Below, in pieces: positions 35,739-44,265 of a stretch of 64,000 bases of DNA. This DNA comes from Kitasatospora sp. NBC_01246 (lineage in GTDB: Bacteria; Actinomycetota; Actinomycetes; Streptomycetales; Streptomycetaceae). Where the stretch lies: assembly GCF_036226505.1 (NCBI RefSeq), contig NZ_CP108484.1:1302001-1366000 (forward strand), read 5' to 3'. The notes under the pieces were generated by a model. That model worked only from the letters and a program-made list of their open reading frames with translations, did not search any database and was not told where the DNA came from. The translations under genes were made by a program, and so were the position numbers. Every line of letters begins with the position of its first letter. Within the stretch, counting starts at the first letter, position 1.

Positions 35739-37361
35739 CTACGCGGGCGTCTCGCGGCCGGACTGGACGGTCGGAATCCGCTGGGTGAAGAACAGCGCCA
35801 CGACGGCGGTGAGGGCGAGGATCGCGAGGGCCGCCCGCAGACCGTCCAGCCGAGCGGCCGCGTTGGCGTCGAGCGCCGCCCGCGCGACCTCCGGGCTCGT
35901 GCCCGCCTCGTCCAGCGCCGCCGTGAGCTGGACGTCCGACAGGAAGGGCGCGCCGCTCTCCAGTTGGACGGCCGCCCGGTCCGCGACCTCGGCCGGAACC
36001 GCCGGGTTCTGCTCCACGGCGGTCAGGAACGAGGCCGTCAGGGCGGCGATCATGATCGACCCGGCGAGCGCGGTGCCGATCGAGGACCCGAGGTTGGTCA
36101 CGGCGTTCTGGATGCCGCCGACCTCCGCGCTCTGCTCGTCCGGGACGGCCGACACGGTGACCGCGCCGAGCTGCGAGGCCATCGCGCCCATCCCGAGGCC
36201 GATCAGCAACAGGGGCAGGGTGACGATCTCCGCACCCGCGTCCGCGTCGAGCGCGGCAAGCAGGGTGACGGCGCCCGCGAGCAGGGCCAGCGTCCCCAGC
36301 CGCACCACCCGGCGCGGTGAGACGTCCGGGAACAGGCGCGGGATCAGGACCGCGGCGGCCAGCAGCGTCAGCGAGAGCGGCAGCAGCCAGACGCCGGTCC
36401 GCAGGGCGGACAGGCCGAGGGCGACGGACAGGTAGAGCGGGACGACGAAGAACACGCCCATCTGGATGAAGTACTGGAAGAAGAACATCGTCAGACCGCC
36501 GGTGAGCCGGCGGTTGCCGAGCAGGTCCGGGTCGATGAGCGGCTCCCCGCCGCGCTCCACGACGCGCGTCTCCCAGTACAGGAAGAGCCGGATCAGCAGC
36601 ACACCGGCCAGCAGCAGCCACACGGTGAGCGAGATGCCGAGCCAGCCGGGCGCACCCGGCTTGGGCACGAACCACCCCCAGGAGCTGGAGCGCAGCACCC
36701 CGAACACGAAGACCCCGAGCCCGAGCGCGGACAGCAGGGCGCCGACCAGGTCGAGCCCGGCCCGGTCGGCGGGCGGGGCGTCGGCGAGCCGGCGGGCGAA
36801 CACCAGGATGGCGAGGACGATGACAACCTCGCCGGCGAAGACCCAGCGCCAGGAGAAGTACGTCGTCGCGACACCGCCGATGAGCGGCCCCAGCGCGATC
36901 GCCACCGCCCCCGCCGCGGCGACGAACCCGTAGGCGGCCGGTCGGCGCCCGGCGGCGAAGTTGCCGGCCACCAGCGCCACGATCGCCGGGAGGATGAGGG
37001 CCGCCCCGACCCCCTCCAGGAAGGACCAGCCGAACAGCAGAACAGCCAGGTTGGGGGCGAGCGAGGTGGTCAGGGAACCGCAGCCGTAGATGACGCAGCC
37101 GATCATGAACGCCCGTCGCCGGCCGATGAGCTTCCCGACCTTGCCGCCCGGGATCATGAACATCGCCATCACGAGCGTGTACGCCGTGATGGCGCCCTGG
37201 ATCCCGGCCACCGTCGTCCCGACGTCGTCGGCCACCGTCGCGATGGAGACGTTCATGACGGAGCTGTCGAGCGCCATCAGGAACTGGCCGGCCGCGAGGG
37301 TCGGCAGGACGAACCCGCCGACCGCGGAGGAAGTGCCTGCGCTGGGTGTCATGGGCCGCAT
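35739..37361 (-). CDS. DHA2-family MFS efflux transporter
   Basis: A 540-residue, 14-TM drug:H+ antiporter. It shows ALDSSVMNVSIATVADDVGTT (helix 1), FMIPGGKVGKLIGRRRAFMIG (motif A variant), FLEGVGAALILPAIVALVAGNFAAGRRPAAYGFVAAAGAVAIALGPLIGG (motifs B and C) and a C-terminal TRIP-like end. Starts at 37361 or 37352 are both possible. A regulator gene is not adjacent. The exported compound is unknown. Confidence 0.87.
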   Translation of the reverse strand: MRPMTPSAGTSSAVGGFVLPTLAAGQFLMALDSSVMNVSIATVADDVGTTVAGIQGAITAYTLVMAMFMIPGGKVGKLIGRRRAFMIGCVIYGCGSLTTSLAPNLAVLLFGWSFLEGVGAALILPAIVALVAGNFAAGRRPAAYGFVAAAGAVAIALGPLIGGVATTYFSWRWVFAGEVVIVLAILVFARRLADAPPADRAGLDLVGALLSALGLGVFVFGVLRSSSWGWFVPKPGAPGWLGISLTVWLLLAGVLLIRLFLYWETRVVERGGEPLIDPDLLGNRRLTGGLTMFFFQYFIQMGVFFVVPLYLSVALGLSALRTGVWLLPLSLTLLAAAVLIPRLFPDVSPRRVVRLGTLALLAGAVTLLAALDADAGAEIVTLPLLLIGLGMGAMASQLGAVTVSAVPDEQSAEVGGIQNAVTNLGSSIGTALAGSIMIAALTASFLTAVEQNPAVPAEVADRAAVQLESGAPFLSDVQLTAALDEAGTSPEVARAALDANAAARLDGLRAALAILALTAVVALFFTQRIPTVQSGRETPA

Positions 37362-37451
37362 CGTCGCAGCGGCGGCGGGACGCGGCCACCCGGGAGTCGG
37401 CCGGTCGGAGCGGGTCTGCGGTGCGGCGCGCCGGGCGCGCCGCACCCGGGG

Positions 37452-37904
37452 TCAGACCACGTCCCGCCCGCGCAGCGTCCCCGCGCACAGGGCCCAGATG
37501 ATGAAGATGTTCACGGCGATCAGCACGATGGCCCAGAAGGGGTAGTACGGCAGCCAGAGGAAGTTGGCGATCAGGCTGAACCCCGCCAGGACGACGCCGA
37601 CGGCTCTCGCCCACACGGCTCCGGTGAACACCATGACCCCGGCCAGCACGACGAGGAGGCCGAGGATGAGGTGGATCCAGCCCCAGCCGGTCAGGTTGAA
37701 GCGGAACACGTAGTCGTTCGTCCGGACGAACAGATCGTCCTTGGCGATGGCCGCGATCCCCTCGAAGATCGCCATCGTCCCGCCGAAGACCATCAGGATC
37801 CCCGCGAGCACGATCCACCCGGATCGCAGCAGGTGCCCCGAGGAGCCCGCGGGCGGTGCCGGATCGGCACCGGTGGGCGGGGGCGGATTGAGATTGCCGG
37901 CCAT
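37452..37904 (-). CDS. DUF7144 family four-TM membrane protein
   Basis: A 150-residue small membrane protein. A Pro-rich N-terminal tail (1-25) is followed by four predicted helices (about 28-48, 72-92, 98-118 and 122-142), with GWGWIHLILGLLVVLAGVMVF and WARAVGVVLAGFSLIANFLWLPYYPFWA as the conserved core. This family is common in actinobacteria, and its role is unknown. The ATG at 37904 has GGAGG five bases upstream. Confidence 0.82.
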   Translation of the reverse strand: MAGNLNPPPPTGADPAPPAGSSGHLLRSGWIVLAGILMVFGGTMAIFEGIAAIAKDDLFVRTNDYVFRFNLTGWGWIHLILGLLVVLAGVMVFTGAVWARAVGVVLAGFSLIANFLWLPYYPFWAIVLIAVNIFIIWALCAGTLRGRDVV

Positions 37905-38138
37905 GAGGGCCTCCGAACTCTCGGGGAGCCGGCAGGCCCATGGGTCCGGACCCGGCGGCGGCTCCACGTTCCAGCGTTCCACACCCCCGCCGCGGGCGCG
38001 CCCCGTGCCGGAGCCCCCGGCCGCCACCCGTACGGCCGTTCCCGCTGGTGGGCCGGGGCGTGTGCGGCTCTGCTGGGGAGGAGCTGTCACCACGTGCGCT
38101 CCCCGGCGGGGCAAGCGTCCGACCCCAGGGAGAGTGCG

Positions 38139-39641
38139 ATGGCCCCGACGGATTCCGGAGCGGATCCCGCAGGAGCGAACGGCGCCGAACCGCCCGGCGA
38201 CCGGCCCCCGCACCCTGCTCCGCCGCCGGCTGCCTCCGCCCCGGAGCCACCGACGCGGCCCGCGGTGGAACCACCACCGAGGCCCGCGCCGCAACCGCCG
38301 GACGAGGTCGAGCACCTGAAGGCCCGGATCGCCGCGCTGGAGCGCACCGCCCCACCCCGCCACCGGGAACACCACCGGCTGCGGACCTCCGGATCCGTGG
38401 TGGTCATCGTCATCGCGTCGCTGCTCTCGCTGATCTCCGTCCTCGCGGTCTGGACGAGCGACATCGTCGGCAACACCGACCGCTACGTCTCCACGGTCGC
38501 GCCACTGGCCACCGATCCGGCGGTGCAGGACGCCGTCACCACCCGGGTCACCCAGGTCGTCCTGGACCAGATCGACGTGAACGGGCTGGTCAAGCAGCTC
38601 TCCGACGCGGCCGCCGAACAGGGCGTGCCGGCCCCGCTCGCGACCCTGATCGGCGGTCTGAGCGGGCCCATCACCAGCGGCCTCAACGACCTGGTGCACA
38701 CCACCGTCGACCGGGTGGTGACCAGCAGTGCCTTCGAGTCGATCTGGGTCGACGCCAACCGGCTGATCCACACCGCCCTCGACAAGGCCCTCACCGGCAA
38801 GGGCGGCGGTGCGGTGACGCTGACCAACAATCAGGTCGGCATCGACATCGCGCCGATCGTGGCGAAGGTGAAGACCGAGCTGGTGGACGCCGGACTCGGG
38901 ATCGCTTCCAAGATCCCGGAGGTCCACACCGACTTCGTGGTCTTCCAGTCCGAGGACATCGGCAAGGTCAAGACGTACTTCCGGCTGCTGGAGATCATGG
39001 GCTCCTGGCTCCCGGTGGTGACCGTCCTGGTGGCCGCCGGCGGCGTCTTCCTCGCCTCCAACCGGCGCCGCGGCCTGGTCGGCGCGGCCGTCGGCGTGGC
39101 ACTCGCCATGCTGCTGCTCGGCATCGTCCTGACCGTCTTCCGCGCGTACTACCTCGACCGCCTGCCACCGGGTGCGAACCAGGCCGCCGCGGGCGCCGTC
39201 TACGACACCCTGATCCGGTTCATGCGCGCGAGCATCCGGGTGGTCTTCGCAGTGGCCGTCGTCACCGCCCTGGGCGCGCTCCTGATCGGGCCGTCCCGCG
39301 CCGCCGTCGCGATCCGCACCGCCTGCCGCCGGATGGTCGACGCCCTGCGCGAGGTGCTGTTCGGCATCGGGATGCGGCTGGGCCCGGTCGGCCCGTTCGT
39401 CCACCGTTTCAAGCGGTGGATCGGCGCCCTGATCCTCGCCGTGGCGGCGGTCGTCCTGGCCACCTGGAACTACCCGACCACGGCGGTGGTCCTGTGGATC
39501 ACCCTGGTGGTCCTGCTCGCCTTCCTGATCCGGGAGTTCCTCGACACCGGCCCGGGCCCGGGCACCGTCACCGGCCCGGACGGAGCCCCGGGCCCCGGGC
39601 CCGGCACCGTCTCCGGTACCGGGCCGCCGACCCACGCCTGA
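38139..39641 (+). CDS. Conserved integral membrane protein, 500 aa
   Basis: A Pro/Ala-rich cytoplasmic N-terminus with a short helical segment (EVEHLKARIAALE, about 54-66) leads to TM1 (about 87-107). A roughly 190-residue extracytoplasmic region follows (VGNTDRYVSTVAPLATDPAVQDAVTTRVT onward), then about five further helices (about 290-470) and a Gly/Pro tail. The extracytoplasmic part resembles a repeated domain of unknown function seen in streptomycete membrane proteins. The ATG at 38139 is preceded by AGGGAGA. The role is unknown. Confidence 0.75.
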   Translation: MAPTDSGADPAGANGAEPPGDRPPHPAPPPAASAPEPPTRPAVEPPPRPAPQPPDEVEHLKARIAALERTAPPRHREHHRLRTSGSVVVIVIASLLSLISVLAVWTSDIVGNTDRYVSTVAPLATDPAVQDAVTTRVTQVVLDQIDVNGLVKQLSDAAAEQGVPAPLATLIGGLSGPITSGLNDLVHTTVDRVVTSSAFESIWVDANRLIHTALDKALTGKGGGAVTLTNNQVGIDIAPIVAKVKTELVDAGLGIASKIPEVHTDFVVFQSEDIGKVKTYFRLLEIMGSWLPVVTVLVAAGGVFLASNRRRGLVGAAVGVALAMLLLGIVLTVFRAYYLDRLPPGANQAAAGAVYDTLIRFMRASIRVVFAVAVVTALGALLIGPSRAAVAIRTACRRMVDALREVLFGIGMRLGPVGPFVHRFKRWIGALILAVAAVVLATWNYPTTAVVLWITLVVLLAFLIREFLDTGPGPGTVTGPDGAPGPGPGTVSGTGPPTHA

Positions 39642-39804
39642 GCGCCCGCCGCCCGGCTCCCGGGCCGCCCCGCCGGGCCGGGATGCGCGGTGCGGCGGGC
39701 ACTGCTGGAATGGCAGGAGCGGGCACCGCGCGCCGCCCTCCCGGGCGCGTACCGCCACGGCATCGGCCGACAGCCTCCGCCCGGCCGACCGGAGAGGACC
39801 CGAC

Positions 39805-40263
39805 ATGAGCGACGAGCTGAACGAGCTGAACGAGACCGGACCGATCGACTACATCGTCGTCGAGTTCCCTGGCAGCCGGATGAACGGGGAAGGACTGCCA
39901 CTGCTGGTCGACCTGGTCGACCGGGGCATCATCCGGATCCTCGACCTGACCTTCGTCCGCAAGGAGACGGACGGCTCGGTCACCGGCCTGGAACTCGCCG
40001 ACCTCACCGGTGACGGCCTGCTCGACCTCGCCGTCTTCGACGGCGTCTCCTCCGGCCTGCTCGACGAGGAGGACCTCGCCGACGCCGCCGCCGTCCTGGA
40101 GCCGGGCAGCTCCGCCGCCGTCCTCGTCTACGAGAACGTCTGGGCCGGCCCGCTGGCCGCCGCCCTCCGGCGCAGCGGGGCGCGGCTGGTCGCGGACGGC
40201 CGCATCCCCGTCCAGGCGATCCTCGCCTCCCTCGAAGCGGCCGAGGGCAAGGACGGACGCTGA
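39805..40263 (+). CDS. DUF6325 family protein
   Basis: A 152-residue soluble protein. The pattern GPIDYIVVEFPGSRMNGEGLPLLVDLVDRGIIRILDL, then VLEPGSSAAVLVYENVWA and a C-terminal helix fits the DUF6325/DUF1269-like family. The family is often next to SHOCT proteins, as here, where a SHOCT-domain gene follows after 52 bases. The function is unknown; a stress or membrane-quality role has been suggested for related families. Confidence 0.8.
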   Translation: MSDELNELNETGPIDYIVVEFPGSRMNGEGLPLLVDLVDRGIIRILDLTFVRKETDGSVTGLELADLTGDGLLDLAVFDGVSSGLLDEEDLADAAAVLEPGSSAAVLVYENVWAGPLAAALRRSGARLVADGRIPVQAILASLEAAEGKDGR

Positions 40264-40315
40264 ACCCGCCCTGCCCGTCCGCTCGCCCCACCCCGAAGGT
40301 CAAGGAGGTTTCGCC

Positions 40316-40615
40316 ATGCCAGGACTCCTTCGCGGCGTCGCCCGAACCGCCGTCGTCGCCGGAACGGCGACCGCCGTCTCCAACCGCGTCTCCCGGCGGC
40401 AGGCCGGCCGCTGGGCCCAGCAGGAGGCACCGCAGGCCCAGGCCCAGCCCGCCGCACCGCAGGCGGCACCCGCCGCGCCCGTCGCGCCCGCCGCCGAGCC
40501 CGACGACATGGCCACCCGGCTCGACCAGCTCAAGCAGCTGGCCGAGCTCAAGAACCAGGGCGTGCTCACCGACGCCGAGTTCGCGGCACAGAAGTCCCGT
40601 CTGCTCGGCTCCTGA
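40316..40615 (+). CDS. SHOCT domain-containing small protein
   Basis: A 99-residue protein. A basic N-terminus (VARTAVVAGTATAVSNRVSRRQ) and an Ala/Pro/Gln linker precede a C-terminal SHOCT motif (about 67-97, RLDQLKQLAELKNQGVLTDAEFAAQKSRLLG). SHOCT modules mediate oligomerisation. The start is fixed by AAGGAGG at 40302-40308. It is probably co-transcribed with the DUF6325 gene. Confidence 0.87.
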   Translation: MPGLLRGVARTAVVAGTATAVSNRVSRRQAGRWAQQEAPQAQAQPAAPQAAPAAPVAPAAEPDDMATRLDQLKQLAELKNQGVLTDAEFAAQKSRLLGS

Positions 40616-40730
40616 CCGGCGGCGCCGGCCCGCACCCCGGGCCGGCGGCCACGGCGAGGGCGCCTTCGCCCCGGCCGGTGCCCCGACGCAGCCGGTGAAC
40701 ACCGGTCTGCCGCGACAGGGAGGCGGTCCC

Positions 40731-41060
40731 ATGAGCCGCGAGTACCACTTCCACTGCGAGTACGCCGGCTGCTCGGTCACCGTCGGCATCCACCTGGGCG
40801 GCACCCGGGCGGTGGAGCTGCTGGTCGACGGCAAGGAGGTCGCCGCCGAGCGGATCCCCGGCCACCACGCCCAGGTGTGCCCGCTCAGCACCACGCTGCC
40901 CACCACCCCGCCGCGCCCGGTCACCGTCGAGGCCGAACTGCCCGGCGCGGTCCGCGGCGCCCCGTCCGCCACCCTGGTCGACGGCGACACCCGGCTGCCG
41001 ATGCCCGAACGCGAGGTGCCGCGCCGGGCCGGACCGACCGAGGTCTCCTGGTACGGCTGA
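40731..41060 (+). CDS. Hypothetical protein, 109 aa
   Basis: I do not recognise this small soluble protein. It has two cysteines near the N-terminus (CEYAGCSV), histidines in YHFHCEY and GHHAQVCPL, and a regular beta-strand pattern. The ATG at 40731 has GGGAGG upstream. Codon bias supports it as real. Confidence 0.62.
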   Translation: MSREYHFHCEYAGCSVTVGIHLGGTRAVELLVDGKEVAAERIPGHHAQVCPLSTTLPTTPPRPVTVEAELPGAVRGAPSATLVDGDTRLPMPEREVPRRAGPTEVSWYG

Positions 41061-41177
41061 CGGCGTCGACGGCCGGCGTCGGGCCAGGTCGGAGGCGCTC
41101 CCCCGGCGGAAGTTAGGGTTCGGATGCGGGTGGCGGACCACCGCCGCCGCGCCCGGACCGCCGAAGGGACCCCGCCC

Positions 41178-42173
41178 ATGCCGACCGCACCCGCCACCGG
41201 ACCAGCCGCCGCACCGTCACTCGCGCGGTTCGGCCTGGGCACCGCCGCCGTCGGGCGGCCCGGCTACATCACGCTCGGGCGCGAGCTCGACCTGCCGGCC
41301 GGGCGCACCGTCGAGGCTATGCGGGAGCGGACGCACGACCTGCTCGACGCCGCCTACGCGGCGGGGGTGCGCTATTTCGACACCGCCCGCTCCTACGGCC
41401 GCGCCGAGGAGTTCGTCGGCGGGTGGCTCGCCGCCCGGCCGCGGCTCGCGCCCGAGGTCGTGATCGGCAGCAAGTGGGGTTACACCTACACCGCCGACTG
41501 GCGGGCCTCCGGGGTGCCGGTGCACGAGGTCAAGGAGCACTCGACGGCGGTGTTCGACCGTCAGATCGAGGAGACCAGGCAGCTGTTGGGTGGCCTGCCG
41601 CAGGTGTACCTGGTGCACTCGGTCACCCCCGACAGCCCGGCGCTCGGCGACCGGGCGCTGCACGAGCGGCTGGCGGCGCTGGCCGCCGAGGGCGTCCGGG
41701 TCGGCCTGTCCACCAGCGGACCGGCGCAGGCCGCCACCGTCCGGGCGGCCCTGGAGGTGACCGTGGCCGGGCGGCCGCTGTTCGCCGCCGTCCAGTCCAC
41801 CTGGAACCTGCTGGAGCCGTCCGCCGGCCCCGCCCTGGCCGAGGCGCACGCGGCGGGCTGGCTGGTGGTGGTCAAGGAGGGCATGGCCAACGGCCGGCTC
41901 GCCGACCGCAACGCGACCGGGCCCGGGACAGTCGCGCTGCGCGAGCTGGCCGCCCGCACCGGCGCCTCCTGCGACGCGCTCGCCCTCGCCGCGGCCGCCG
42001 CCCGGCCCTGGGCCGACATCGTGCTCTCCGGCGCGGCCACCGCGGAGCAGCTGGCCTCCAACCTCACCGCGGCCGGGCTCGACCTCGCCGCCGCGGACCT
42101 CGCCGCGCTCACCGTGCTCGCCGAGCCCGCGGAGGCGTACTGGCGCAGCCGCGCCGCGCTGCCCTGGGAGTGA
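41178..42173 (+). CDS. Aldo/keto reductase
   Basis: A 331-residue (beta/alpha)8 NADPH-dependent reductase. FGLGTAAVGRPG, the catalytic Asp/Tyr region GVRYFDTARSYGRAEEFVGGWL, Lys in GSKWGY, the LVHS strand and SGAATAEQLASNL (cofactor-binding end) are present. An AGGGA site precedes the ATG at 41178. A TAGGGT -10-like box at 41114-41119 sits just before a competing ATG at 41124, so a longer leaderless form cannot be excluded. Confidence 0.86.
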   Translation: MPTAPATGPAAAPSLARFGLGTAAVGRPGYITLGRELDLPAGRTVEAMRERTHDLLDAAYAAGVRYFDTARSYGRAEEFVGGWLAARPRLAPEVVIGSKWGYTYTADWRASGVPVHEVKEHSTAVFDRQIEETRQLLGGLPQVYLVHSVTPDSPALGDRALHERLAALAAEGVRVGLSTSGPAQAATVRAALEVTVAGRPLFAAVQSTWNLLEPSAGPALAEAHAAGWLVVVKEGMANGRLADRNATGPGTVALRELAARTGASCDALALAAAAARPWADIVLSGAATAEQLASNLTAAGLDLAAADLAALTVLAEPAEAYWRSRAALPWE

Positions 42174-42219
42174 GCCCGGGCCGGACGGCCCGCCGCAGCC
42201 GGCTGGGGCCCGCGGCCGG

Positions 42220-43491
42220 TCAGACGCGGGTGTCCTCCACCACCGGGACGACGCGGTCCGACGCGCCGCCGCCGGCCGCGGCCGGCGCGGTCCGGGCCGC
42301 CGGGGCGGCGGGCCGCTCTCCGCAGAAGGCCGGCTCCAGCACGCTCATCAGCCCCGTCGTGACGGCCCCGTTGTTGGAGGCGTTGGCGAACACCACCACG
42401 CTGCGCCGACCGTCGGGGGTGACGAAGCTCTGGGTCTGGAAGCCCTGGACGATGCCTCCGTGGCCGAGGACGGTCCCGCAGGAGAGCGCGATCTGGCGGA
42501 CCCCGAGTCCGTAGCCGACCTTCGCCGTGGGCGTGGGGAGGACGGCGGTCAGCTGCCGCAGCGAGTCGTCCGAGACGAGCCCGCCGGCGCGGCCCGCGAC
42601 CAGCGCGGTGAGGAAGCGGTCCATGTCGGCGGCGGAGGAGATGACGCCGCCGGCGCTCCACAGCCAGGACGCGGTCTGCTCGGTGGAGTCCAGCAGCGGC
42701 TTGGCGCGGTCGTCGTTGGTCAGGTAGCCGGTGATGTGCGGGCCCGCGATGCGCTTCTCGGGCACCACGAAGGAGGTCTGCCGCAGCTTCAGCGGCTCGA
42801 TGATCTGCTCGCGCAGCACGTCGGCGTAGGCCCGGCCGGTGAGGTACTCGACCGCCATTCCCATCAGGACGTAGTCCGTGTTGGAGTACGCGTACGCCGC
42901 CCCCGGGGCGCTCCGCACCCCGTGCTTGACGGAGAGCGCCACCAAGTCCCGCGGTGTGTAGACGGTGTTGCGGATGCGTGCCTCGAAGGCGCTCGTGGTC
43001 TCCTCGCCGTTCTGTTCGAGCAGGTCGTCGGTGTGGTCGTAGATGCCCGCGCGGTGCTGCATCACCTGGCGGCCGGTCATCGTCCAGCCCTCGGGCAGGG
43101 TGCCCTGGGGCAGGTAGTCGCGCAGCGGCCTGTCCAGGTCGACGAGCCCCTGTTCGGCCAGGCGCATCACGAGCACGGCGGCGAACATCTTGCTGTTGCT
43201 GCCCACCCGGAACTGCCGGTCCGCCCTCATCGAGGCGCCGCCGAGGTCGGCCTTGCCCATCGTCAGCGACCATTCGCGCTCGCCCGGGCCGTGGTCCCTG
43301 ATCACCGCGAAGGCGCCGGGGGCGCCCGCGTCCAGGGTGTTCCGCAGTGCGGCCCGCACCGCGGTGGTGTCCGGGAGGGGCGGTGCGGCGGCCCGCGGCG
43401 CCGCGGTGGCCGCCCCCGTCCCGAAGGCGGTCGTCATCAGCGCGGCGGCGGCCGCCAGCGCTCCGGCGCGCGTGAGCCCGATCGTCACCAT
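42220..43491 (-). CDS. Secreted class C beta-lactamase-like serine hydrolase
   Basis: A 423-residue serine hydrolase of the D-alanyl-D-alanine carboxypeptidase/beta-lactamase class C fold. The signal peptide ends near TATAAP (about residue 31). Catalytic motifs: SNSK (Ser98-Lys101), YSN (about residue 184) and HGG near residue 330. It is likely a cell-wall peptidase or esterase outside the membrane. ATG 43491 is preceded by GGGGA, and a TATGAT box lies about 55 bases upstream. Confidence 0.88.
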   Translation of the reverse strand: MVTIGLTRAGALAAAAALMTTAFGTGAATAAPRAAAPPLPDTTAVRAALRNTLDAGAPGAFAVIRDHGPGEREWSLTMGKADLGGASMRADRQFRVGSNSKMFAAVLVMRLAEQGLVDLDRPLRDYLPQGTLPEGWTMTGRQVMQHRAGIYDHTDDLLEQNGEETTSAFEARIRNTVYTPRDLVALSVKHGVRSAPGAAYAYSNTDYVLMGMAVEYLTGRAYADVLREQIIEPLKLRQTSFVVPEKRIAGPHITGYLTNDDRAKPLLDSTEQTASWLWSAGGVISSAADMDRFLTALVAGRAGGLVSDDSLRQLTAVLPTPTAKVGYGLGVRQIALSCGTVLGHGGIVQGFQTQSFVTPDGRRSVVVFANASNNGAVTTGLMSVLEPAFCGERPAAPAARTAPAAAGGGASDRVVPVVEDTRV

Positions 43492-43545
43492 CGACAAGTC
43501 CCCTGTCTCGTTGGCATCCCGCGCGGCGGGTCCGCGCAGACCAAG

Positions 43546-43551
43546 ATCATA
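43546..43551 (-). promoter_or_regulatory. -10 box TATGAT for the serine hydrolase gene
   Basis: The minus-strand TATGAT matches the vegetative -10 consensus at five of six positions and lies about 55 bases upstream of the ATG. The -35 is poor. Confidence 0.45.
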
Positions 43552-43563
43552 TCTCCTCTGCGT

Positions 43564-43580
43564 GACAGATGTTGACTGTC
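43564..43580. promoter_or_regulatory. GACAG-N7-CTGTC palindrome
   Basis: Perfect five-base arms (43564-43568 and 43576-43580) lie immediately upstream of the serine hydrolase -10 box, where a regulator could act. Confidence 0.35.
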
Positions 43581-43995
43581 CGTCACCGCTCGGGTCGCGC
43601 ACCGGACCATGTGGACCGACCCTCGGTCGACGGTCGGTGACGATGCCATGACAGCGCACCGCCCACCCTGCGGGCACACTCCGGAGCGCGGGGGCACCCG
43701 CCTTGCCCGAACGGGCAAACCTAACGTTCGGTCGGCCCTCCGTACGCGGCGGACCGCCCTCGCCCCGCCGGGCGCCGGACGCCCCCCGTTCACCCGGCCG
43801 CCACCCGGAACAGCGCCGCGACCTGCGCGGAAGCCCGGCCGCCCCCGCCGCGCAACTTCTCCGATGGGCACGATCCGCCCAAGTCGGACCATTCCGCCCC
43901 TTCCGTCGGCAATCGGCAGCAGTCGGCCGTGAAACCCACCGGCCCGCCGGAGCGGCGAGTGAGCTGCGTCACTTGACGCTCTATTGGCCCCGGGC

Positions 43996-44001
43996 TTGAC
44001 T
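43996..44001 (+). promoter_or_regulatory. Possible -35 box for the RiPP precursor
   Basis: TTGACT lies about 105 bases upstream of the precursor ATG. No strong -10 follows at 16-18 bases (GGATCG at best), so the promoter is tentative. Confidence 0.3.
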
Positions 44002-44106
44002 TCGGAGCGACGAGAAAGCGGATCGCGGAATTCAGCGAGTAATCACCGCAAACCCGTCGAGCCTTTGCATGATTCGTCCTGTTCACCGCCAGACGGAGGT
44101 ACTGCC

Positions 44107-44184
44107 ATGAAGCTCGTCCACTTCGTGAAGAAGGTCATGCCGGAGAAGAGCCTGAAGGCCTACGCGTGGTACGGCTGGATCTAG
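44107..44184 (+). CDS. Atropopeptide-like RiPP precursor peptide (25 aa)
   Basis: A 25-residue peptide with GGAGG at 44095-44099 and ATG at 44107. The leader begins MKLVHFVKKV and ends PEKSLKAY; the inferred core is AWYGWI. The tiny size, the basic amphipathic leader, the Trp/Tyr-rich C-terminal hexapeptide and the P450 gene 81 bases downstream match the atropopeptide (tryptorubin-type) RiPP family, whose tryptorubin core is AWYIWY. Here Gly replaces Ile at position 4 and Ile replaces Tyr at position 6. Cleavage between Tyr19 and Ala20 is inferred by analogy; a YAWYGWI product is possible. Confidence 0.85.
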   Translation: MKLVHFVKKVMPEKSLKAYAWYGWI

Positions 44185-44203
44185 TCGGGTAGTTCGTCTA
44201 CCG

Positions 44204-44244
44204 GGCGCGGGCCCGGTGAGCAGTCGTCTCACCGGGCCCGCGCC
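44204..44244 (+). terminator. Perfect 17-bp hairpin between precursor and P450 (attenuator)
   Basis: Arms 44204-44220 (core GCGGGCCCGGTGAG) and 44228-44244 pair perfectly around the loop CAGTCGT. Sitting between the precursor and enzyme genes, it probably causes partial termination or protects the upstream RNA, giving more peptide than enzyme. A smaller hairpin (GGTAG/CTACC, 44188-44202) precedes it. Confidence 0.75.
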
Positions 44245-44265
44245 TTTCACCCTTGGAGTTCACCG

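Larger units (their letters stand above)
43492..44106. other. 615-bp noncoding region between serine hydrolase and RiPP precursor
   Basis: No frame looks coding. It holds the serine hydrolase promoter, a GACAG-N7-CTGTC palindrome, TTGACG (43973-43978) and TTGACT (43996-44001) as candidate -35 boxes, and an AT-richer leader before the precursor peptide. Its lower GC than the surroundings fits a regulatory region for a biosynthetic locus. Confidence 0.55.

Noticed and set aside
37671..38138. N-terminal 156-codon extension of the 500-residue membrane protein
   Set aside because: It overlaps the antisense DUF7144 gene; the ATG at 38139 has a ribosome-binding site and a sensible N-terminus.
42220..43491. 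Serine hydrolase considered as the RiPP leader peptidase
   Set aside because: It has an export signal and beta-lactamase-fold motifs, lies on the opposite strand over 600 bases away, and class C-type hydrolases are not known to process such leaders.
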